Shown here in pieces: positions 58,713-64,000 of a stretch of 64,000 bases of DNA (positions are counted from its first letter, which is position 1; every line of letters starts with the position of its first letter). Origin of the DNA: an uncultured Bacteroidales bacterium (GTDB lineage: Bacteria > Bacteroidota > Bacteroidia > Bacteroidales > WCHB1-69); contig CAKUVI010000007.1 in NCBI GenBank assembly GCA_934699095.1, positions 62,001 to 126,000 of the forward strand, in the 5' to 3' direction. Made by a program: the position numbers and the translations under genes. The notes beneath the pieces are model-generated. The model was not told the origin of the DNA, did no database searches, and saw only the letters and a list, made by a program, of their open reading frames with translations.

Positions 58713-60242
58713 ATGAAAAATGATGTGTTTTCTCTTGCCGAGGTTGAAAAGATTGTTTTTGACGGCAAGAAACTTAAGCTTAAGGAATCTTTAAAACACG
58801 AAATATCAGAATGTTACGAATTTTTGAAGGAGTTTTCCTCTGACAAAATAATATATGGTATAAACACAGGGTTCGGTCCGATGGCGCAATGGCGGATACA
58901 CGACGATGATTTGAAGGCGTTGCAGTACAACATCATCCGAAGTCACTCCACTGGAGCCGGGGAGCCTCTTCCCGACGATTGCGTGAAGGCGGCCATGGTT
59001 GCCCGTTTGGGCACATTTCTGCAAGCCCGTTCGGGTGTTCATCCGGAATTGGTGGAACTCCTTGTGGGGATGATAAACAACGACATCATCCCGATGATTC
59101 CGCAGCATGGGAGTGTGGGGGCGAGCGGCGACCTTGTACAGCTGGCGCATCTGGCCCTCACAATGATTGGCGAGGGGAAGGTGCACTACAAGGGGGAATG
59201 GCGGCCGTCGGCTGAAGTGCTCTCCGAGTGCGGCCTCAAGCCTTTTACCATCCATATCCGCGAAGGCCTGTCCATCACCAACGGCACCAGCGTCATGACG
59301 GGAATATCTATTGTGAACATGCACCAAGCCGACAAGCTGCTTGACCTCGCAGTGTTGGCAAGCGTGATGATGAACGAGATCGCTAATTCGTTCGACGACC
59401 TCATGTCGGAGGAGCTCAACGCCGTTCGCAGGCATCCTGGGCAGCAGGCTGTGGCCGCATGGATGCGTGAAATCGCCAAAGACAGCAGGCGTCTGCTGAA
59501 ACGCGAACACGCCTTATACGACGGACATCATCAGGAAGAGACATTCGACCACAAAGTGCAGCCTTATTACTCGCTGCGCTGCATTCCGCAGATCCTCGGC
59601 CCTGTGTATGAGACCTTCGAAAACTGCAAAAGGGTGATCGAAGAGGAGCTGAACTCGGCCTGCGACAACCCTATAGTCGATCCGGTGGCCAAGAACGTGT
59701 TCCATGGCGGCAACTTCCACGGCGACTATATCTCTCTTGAACAGGACAAGGTGAAAATCGCCATGGTGCGCCTTGTCATGACTATGGAACGTCAGCTCAA
59801 CTACCTGTTCCACGACCGCATCAACGGCATACTCCCACCGTTCCTGAACCTCGGGAAGCTCGGACTCAACTATGGAATGCAGGCCTGCCAGTTCACCGCC
59901 ACATCAACAACTGCCGAATGCCAGACGCTCGCGATGCCGAATTATGTGCACAGCATCCCCAATAACAACGACAACCAGGATATCGTGAGCATGGGCACCA
60001 ATACGGCGCTGCTCACAAAGAGGGTGATCGACAATGCATGGCAGGTGATGTCTATCCACTTCATAGCCTTGGCGCAGGCCGTTGACTGCCTCGGTATAAG
60101 CAAAGAACTCTCTTCCAAGACACGGAAAATGTATAGACAGATACGAGATATCTGCCCTAAATTTGTTGAAGACACGCCATTTTACGATGATATCCTAAAT
60201 GTGGAAAATTTTTTGAAACAAAACTCATTAAAGATAAGATGA
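58713..60242 (+). CDS. Aromatic amino acid ammonia-lyase, probably tyrosine-specific
   Basis: A 509-residue MIO-dependent lyase. The Ala-Ser-Gly that cyclises to MIO is at 137-139 in HGSVGASGDLVQLAH. YGINTGFGPMAQ (from residue 48) has the catalytic Tyr, and the selectivity-loop region is LQYNIIRSHSTGAGEPL with His78. The segment SIPNNNDNQDIVSMG is of the PAL/TAL kind; histidine lyases usually read SIPTSxxQEDHVSMG. From memory, the protein closely follows the Flavobacterium johnsoniae tyrosine ammonia-lyase. No hut genes are near; a FabG, MFS transporter, ketosynthase and methyltransferase follow instead, as expected if p-coumarate is a polyene starter. It overlaps the next gene by four bases (ATGA). 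Confidence 0.85.
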   Translation: MKNDVFSLAEVEKIVFDGKKLKLKESLKHEISECYEFLKEFSSDKIIYGINTGFGPMAQWRIHDDDLKALQYNIIRSHSTGAGEPLPDDCVKAAMVARLGTFLQARSGVHPELVELLVGMINNDIIPMIPQHGSVGASGDLVQLAHLALTMIGEGKVHYKGEWRPSAEVLSECGLKPFTIHIREGLSITNGTSVMTGISIVNMHQADKLLDLAVLASVMMNEIANSFDDLMSEELNAVRRHPGQQAVAAWMREIAKDSRRLLKREHALYDGHHQEETFDHKVQPYYSLRCIPQILGPVYETFENCKRVIEEELNSACDNPIVDPVAKNVFHGGNFHGDYISLEQDKVKIAMVRLVMTMERQLNYLFHDRINGILPPFLNLGKLGLNYGMQACQFTATSTTAECQTLAMPNYVHSIPNNNDNQDIVSMGTNTALLTKRVIDNAWQVMSIHFIALAQAVDCLGISKELSSKTRKMYRQIRDICPKFVEDTPFYDDILNVENFLKQNSLKIR

Positions 60243-60967
60243 AATACGCACTTGTAACAGGAGGTTCGCGTGGCATCGGCCGCGCAACAGCCATCAGACT
60301 TTCACAAAACGGGTTCGCGGTCATTGTCAACTATATCAGCAACGACGAAGCAGCCCAGAACACCAAGGTTGAGATTGAAAAGGCAGGCGGGGTGTGTGAA
60401 CTCTTGAAGTTCGACATCTCTGACGAGAAAGCCGTGGATGATGCTTTGCGGCGGTGGGAGGAGTCACACCCTGACGATTTCATTTCCGTGCTGGTGAATA
60501 ATGCCGGGACGCGCCGCGACAATCTGATGATGTTGATGAGCGACGAAGATTGGCACAGCGTCATCAACACACCTCTGAACGGCTTCTTCTACATCACCAG
60601 ACGACTCCTCAAACAGATGCTCTCCCACAGGGAGGGCAGAATCATCAACATGGCGTCGCTGTCAGGCTTGAAAGGTGTGCCGGGACAGACGAACTACAGT
60701 GCAGCCAAGGCTGCCATCATCGGCGCCACAAAAGCCCTGGCCCAGGAAGTGGCCAAGCGCAAGATCACGGTGAACGCAGTCGCACCGGGCTTCATAGCCA
60801 CAGACATGACCAAGGACCTTGACCAGGATATGCTGAAAAAGATGATACCTGCGGCACGCTTCGGCACTCCTGAAGAGGTTGCTGCGGCCGTGGCTTTCCT
60901 CGCCAGCCCCGAGGCATCCTACATCACTGGACAGGTCCTGCAGGTCAACGGCGGACTCTATTCTTAG
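60239..60967 (+). CDS. 3-oxoacyl-ACP reductase FabG-like
   Basis: A 242-residue short-chain dehydrogenase. Cofactor motif GGSRGIGRATAIRL near residue 7, VNNAGTRRDNLM, catalytic Ser in MASLSGLKGVPGQ and Tyr-x3-Lys in NYSAAKAAIIG. Ending ASPEASYITGQVLQVNGGLY is typical of FabG. In this cluster it would reduce beta-keto groups during polyene elongation. Start overlaps the lyase stop. It is probably cluster-specific and not the housekeeping FabG, on context. Confidence 0.88.
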   Translation: MKYALVTGGSRGIGRATAIRLSQNGFAVIVNYISNDEAAQNTKVEIEKAGGVCELLKFDISDEKAVDDALRRWEESHPDDFISVLVNNAGTRRDNLMMLMSDEDWHSVINTPLNGFFYITRRLLKQMLSHREGRIINMASLSGLKGVPGQTNYSAAKAAIIGATKALAQEVAKRKITVNAVAPGFIATDMTKDLDQDMLKKMIPAARFGTPEEVAAAVAFLASPEASYITGQVLQVNGGLYS

Positions 60968-60982
60968 CAAAACAGCATCCAA

Positions 60983-62173
60983 ATGGCACAAACAACCGAC
61001 AAACTCTGGAACAGCGAATATGTGAAGGTCATGGCGACAAATTTCTCGCTGTTTTTTGCCTTCTACATATTGACGCCATTGTTGCCTATCTACTTGAGCG
61101 AAAGGTTCGGGGCGGGCAAGGATGTCATCGGTTTGGTGCTCTCAGGCTATACCATCACAGCTCTCCTGTTCCGTCCTTTCAGCGGTTACATCGTCGATTC
61201 TTTCAACAGAAAGCGTGTGCTGGTGTTTTTCATGGTGCTCAGCCTGGTTTTTTACGGTTTTTACTTGATTGCAGGCACTCTGTTTTTGTTTACCATAGTG
61301 CGCACGCTACATGGTGGCCCTTTCGGTGCAGGGACTGTTGCCAATTCAACTGTGGCAATCGACGTGCTGCCCTCTTCCCGCCGCAATGAAGGCATTGGCT
61401 ATTATGGCCTGAGTAACAACATAGCCACTGCGATAGCTCCCACCGCCGGCATCGCCATCTACAAACTCACAAACAATTTTAACATACTATTTCTGATAGC
61501 ACTGTTCTTCGCCTTTGTCAGCGTTGTGACTGCTTCAACGGTGAAGCTGCCCAAACGTTTGCCTGTGCAGAACAAGAAAAAGATATCTTTAGACAGATTT
61601 TTCCTGACTAACGGATGGTTTTTAGGCGCTAATGTGGCCTTCTTTTCATTGTGCTATGGTGTGCTGAGCAATTATCTGGCCATCTATGGCAAAGAAGTAC
61701 TCGGGATAACTCACGGCACGGGAATGTTTTTCTTCCTGTTGTCTTTGGGATTGATAATGTCGAGGTTGCAAGGGGGCGAGTCGTTGCGCAAGGGGCGACT
61801 TACAAGGCACGCAGGTGTCGGCATTCTCATTTCCACTGTCGGATACTCCACATTCGTGATATCCCCGCATCCTGTATGCTTCTACTTGTCTGCACTGTTG
61901 GTCGGTCTCGGGAACGGCCACATGTATCCTGCTTTCCAAAACATGATTATCGTATCTGCGCATCACAATGAGCGCGGAACCGCCAACTCAACCCTGCTCA
62001 CTTGCTGGGATATAGGGATTGGACTTGGTGTGCTGATAGGTGGTGTCATTTCAGAGTATGTGAGCTATCAGGCAGCATTCTGGACTGTTGTAGCGGTTCA
62101 TATTGCAGGAGCCCTAATGTTTTTCACCTTCACGAACAGGATGTTTGAGAAAAGAAGGATTATAGAAGATTGA
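60983..62173 (+). CDS. MFS transporter within the lyase/ketosynthase cluster
   Basis: A 396-residue major facilitator with about twelve membrane helices. The first helices contain FSLFFAFYILTPLLPIYLSE. The loop 2-3 motif RPFSGYIVDSFNRKRVLVFF matches the MFS signature (G-x3-D-(R/K)xGR(R/K) type). The second half begins near residue 210 with FFLTNGWFLGANVAFFSLCY. Substrate unknown; export of a cluster product, precursor or uptake of an aromatic acid are all possible. Starts 15 bases after the FabG stop. Confidence 0.85.
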   Translation: MAQTTDKLWNSEYVKVMATNFSLFFAFYILTPLLPIYLSERFGAGKDVIGLVLSGYTITALLFRPFSGYIVDSFNRKRVLVFFMVLSLVFYGFYLIAGTLFLFTIVRTLHGGPFGAGTVANSTVAIDVLPSSRRNEGIGYYGLSNNIATAIAPTAGIAIYKLTNNFNILFLIALFFAFVSVVTASTVKLPKRLPVQNKKKISLDRFFLTNGWFLGANVAFFSLCYGVLSNYLAIYGKEVLGITHGTGMFFFLLSLGLIMSRLQGGESLRKGRLTRHAGVGILISTVGYSTFVISPHPVCFYLSALLVGLGNGHMYPAFQNMIIVSAHHNERGTANSTLLTCWDIGIGLGVLIGGVISEYVSYQAAFWTVVAVHIAGALMFFTFTNRMFEKRRIIED

Positions 62174-62182
62174 TTGTAAAAA

Positions 62183-63418
62183 ATGCTAAAAAGATATATG
62201 GACAGAAGAGTAGTTATAACAGGAATGGGAATTTGGTCATGCATCGGCACCTCGAAGCAGGAAGTGTTGGATTCGTTGCGAGAGGGCAGGTCAGGTATCG
62301 GCCGTGAGGCTGCCCGCGTGGAATACGGTTACCAGTCGGACCTGACGGGGATTGTTCCGCGGCCGGAACTCAAGCCGCTCTTGCACCGTCGTCTGCGCGC
62401 CGGACTCTCGGAAGAGGCTGAATATTCGTACATGGCTGCAAAAGAGGCTTTCGGTCAGGCTCTTGTGACCGATGAATACCTGCAGGACCATGAGGTGGGG
62501 ATAATTTTCGGCAACGATTCTTCAGCCAAGCCGGTCATTGAGGCCGACAGGCTCCTGCAGGAGAAACACGACACAGCCTTGCTGGGCTCTGGCTTGATTT
62601 TCCAGTCGATGAATTCTACAGTGAATATGAATCTGAGCAGCATATTCCGTCTGCGAGGCATTAATTTTTCCGTCAGTGCCGCTTGTGCAAGCGGCAGTCA
62701 CTCGGTCGGCATGGCTTACTTGCTTATAAAGCAGGGCTTGCAGGACATGGTGTTGTGCGGTGGCGCTCAGGAGGTGAATTACTATTCCATGGCCTCATTC
62801 GACGCACTTGGAACCTTTTCGAAGCGGATGTCGGAGCCGCAAAAGGCGTCGCGTCCGTTCGACAGAGACCGCGACGGCCTCGTGCCAAGCGGCGGTGCGG
62901 CGGCCGTTGTGCTTGAAGATTACGAAAACGCTGTAAAACGGGGCGCTCCAATCCTCGCCGAGGTGGTGGGATACGGTTTTTCATCCAATGGAGGCGGCAT
63001 TTCACAACCATCTGATGTGGGTTGCGTCACCGCCATGTCGCGCGCTTTGGCATCTGCCGGACTGTCGGCTGGTGACATCGACTATGTGAACGCACATGCC
63101 ACAAGCACTCCTCAGGGCGATATGTTCGAGGCAATTGCCCTTGACCGGCTCTTCCACGGCAAGCACGCTCTGATCAGCTCCACCAAAGGCATGACAGGCC
63201 ATGAATGCTGGATGGCAGGTGCCAGCGAAATAGTCTATTCGGTGCTGATGATGCAAAATGACTTCGTGGCACCCAACCTCAATTTTGAAAATCCAGACCA
63301 ATATTCTGAACATCTCAACCTGGCTCTCAAGCCTACCAAAGCAAAAATTGACAAGGTGATAAGCAATTCTTTTGGCTTCGGCGGCACTAATTCAGCAATT
63401 GTCTTGAAAAAAATATAA
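62183..63418 (+). CDS. Beta-ketoacyl-ACP synthase (KAS II type)
   Basis: A 411-residue condensing enzyme. Active-site Cys168 in FSVSAACASGSHSVGMAYLL, His305 in VNAHATSTPQGDMFEAIAL, and Lys335/His340 in STKGMTGHECWMAGASE complete the C-H-K-H set. C-terminal NSFGFGGTNSAIVL is standard. The GHECWMAGAS wording differs from the usual GHxxGAAG of FabF, consistent with a specialised polyene ketosynthase. A second in-frame ATG (62198, MDRRVVITGMGIWSC) may be the real start. Ten bases separate it from the MFS gene and ten from the methyltransferase. Confidence 0.88.
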   Translation: MLKRYMDRRVVITGMGIWSCIGTSKQEVLDSLREGRSGIGREAARVEYGYQSDLTGIVPRPELKPLLHRRLRAGLSEEAEYSYMAAKEAFGQALVTDEYLQDHEVGIIFGNDSSAKPVIEADRLLQEKHDTALLGSGLIFQSMNSTVNMNLSSIFRLRGINFSVSAACASGSHSVGMAYLLIKQGLQDMVLCGGAQEVNYYSMASFDALGTFSKRMSEPQKASRPFDRDRDGLVPSGGAAAVVLEDYENAVKRGAPILAEVVGYGFSSNGGGISQPSDVGCVTAMSRALASAGLSAGDIDYVNAHATSTPQGDMFEAIALDRLFHGKHALISSTKGMTGHECWMAGASEIVYSVLMMQNDFVAPNLNFENPDQYSEHLNLALKPTKAKIDKVISNSFGFGGTNSAIVLKKI

Positions 63419-63428
63419 ATTTGCAGAT

Positions 63429-64000
63429 ATGAATCTTACTGAATCTCTTAAAGAAAAATACTCAAAAGAAGAAATCTCCGCTTATCAGGCGCAGAAACTC
63501 GCTCAGATAATAGCCTTCGGCCCTGTAGTGTTTCAGGTTGCGCGCATCATGATAAAATGGGGCATATTCGAGATGCTGGACGAACAACCTCTTACCGAAT
63601 CCGAGGTTGCTGAAAAGGCCGGTATCTCCAAATACGCGACTAAATGCCTGTTGGAGTCCGCACTTACAATGTCTATGGTCTTGGTCGATCCAGAAACCGA
63701 CAGGTATTCACTCTCAAAAGTGGGCTTCTTCCTCTTGAACGACAAGTCAACAAGGGTGAATGTCGATTTCAACCATGATGTCAATTACATCGGGTTGTTC
63801 GAACTTGAGGCTTCATTGAAGAATGGAAGTCCGGAAGGCCTGAAACACTTCGGCAACTGGCCAACAGTGTATGAAGGCTTGTCATCTCTTCCTGATCAAG
63901 TCAAGAAAAGCTGGTTTGCATTTGACCATTTCTACAGTGACTGTTCTTTTGAAGAAGCCTTGAAGATAGTCTTCAGCAGACCGGTGAAAAACCTCATGGA
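63429..64000 (+). CDS. SAM-dependent methyltransferase, N-terminal part, cut by window end
   Basis: An open frame from ATG 63429 to the last base (190 codons, no stop). The first 100 residues form a winged-helix dimerisation domain like those of plant-type and polyketide O-methyltransferases: VVFQVARIMIKWGIFEMLDE, EVAEKAGISKYATKCLLESA, YSLSKVGFFLLNDKSTRVNV. The SAM-binding domain would begin beyond the edge. Flexirubin-type clusters carry methyltransferases that modify the aryl head group, which fits its place after the ketosynthase. Confidence 0.75.
   Translation, partial: MNLTESLKEKYSKEEISAYQAQKLAQIIAFGPVVFQVARIMIKWGIFEMLDEQPLTESEVAEKAGISKYATKCLLESALTMSMVLVDPETDRYSLSKVGFFLLNDKSTRVNVDFNHDVNYIGLFELEASLKNGSPEGLKHFGNWPTVYEGLSSLPDQVKKSWFAFDHFYSDCSFEEALKIVFSRPVKNLM

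Noticed and set aside
58713..60242. Histidine ammonia-lyase (HutH) of histidine degradation
   Set aside because: The SIPNNNDNQDIVSMG region is PAL/TAL-type, and no hutU, hutI or ftcD lies nearby.
62183..63418. Housekeeping FabF
   Set aside because: It is embedded in the lyase cluster, has no fabD/acpP neighbours, and its second active-site His motif differs from the usual FabF wording. A phylogeny would be decisive.

Overview
The window reads as ordinary chromosome of a member of the order Bacteroidales (phylum Bacteroidetes). The evidence is consistent across the sequence. About twenty transcription units carry the Bacteroidetes-type -7 box TAnnTTTG. There is an SPFH/NfeD pair, a Bacteroidetes-type omega subunit inside the order bamD-rpoZ-coaBC-DUF4835-recN, a TonB-receptor-like barrel, and a protein ending in a type IX secretion (Por) sorting domain. 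The initiator tRNA has no encoded CCA. I cannot name the genus. The T9SS cargo and DUF4835 argue for a lineage with a type IX secretion system. No rRNA, CRISPR array, integrase, transposase or phage gene is visible.

Left part (1-19.4 kb, almost all minus strand): a partial secreted alpha-2-macroglobulin; a deoxynucleoside kinase with an OPT transporter; the intramembrane protease RseP; a 1411-residue acyl-CoA dehydratase activase fusion; the operon nfeD-floA-5'-nucleotidase C-domain; quinolinate synthase; and pyruvate phosphate dikinase. The 0.7 kb between nadA and ppdK is non-coding and holds an elaborate nested inverted repeat.

Middle (19.6-36 kb, mostly plus): an outer-membrane protein with an S41 peptidase lipoprotein, a small lipoprotein with a repeat-bearing leader, a TonB-receptor-like barrel, then the bamD-rpoZ-coaBC-DUF4835-recN run. 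A beta-barrel protein, xseB, an O-methyltransferase, trmD, an O-antigen ligase family protein and a secreted hydrolase follow, several with overlapping ends. A lipid kinase and ribosomal protein S1 lie on the minus strand.

38-53.7 kb: initiator tRNA, 2-amino-3-ketobutyrate CoA ligase, a two-gene heterodisulfide-reductase-like membrane redox module (HdrC-like plus fused HdrDE-like), two SurA-type periplasmic folding factors, dUTPase, a TPR protein, ClpB, an ECF sigma factor, a crotonase/3-hydroxyacyl-CoA dehydrogenase pair, a cysteine-rich DUF3109 protein and tryptophanase.

53.9-58.6 kb (minus): a compact four-gene operon (small lipoprotein, M23/LysM peptidase, T9SS cargo with FG-GAP-like repeats, TlyA), and tadA.

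58.7-64 kb (plus): the front edge of a biosynthetic cluster with an aromatic amino acid (probably tyrosine) ammonia-lyase, a FabG-like reductase, an MFS transporter, a ketosynthase and a methyltransferase cut by the window end. This resembles flexirubin/aryl-polyene loci of Bacteroidetes, in which a lyase-made cinnamate-type acid primes polyene synthesis. It is the most interesting part of the window.
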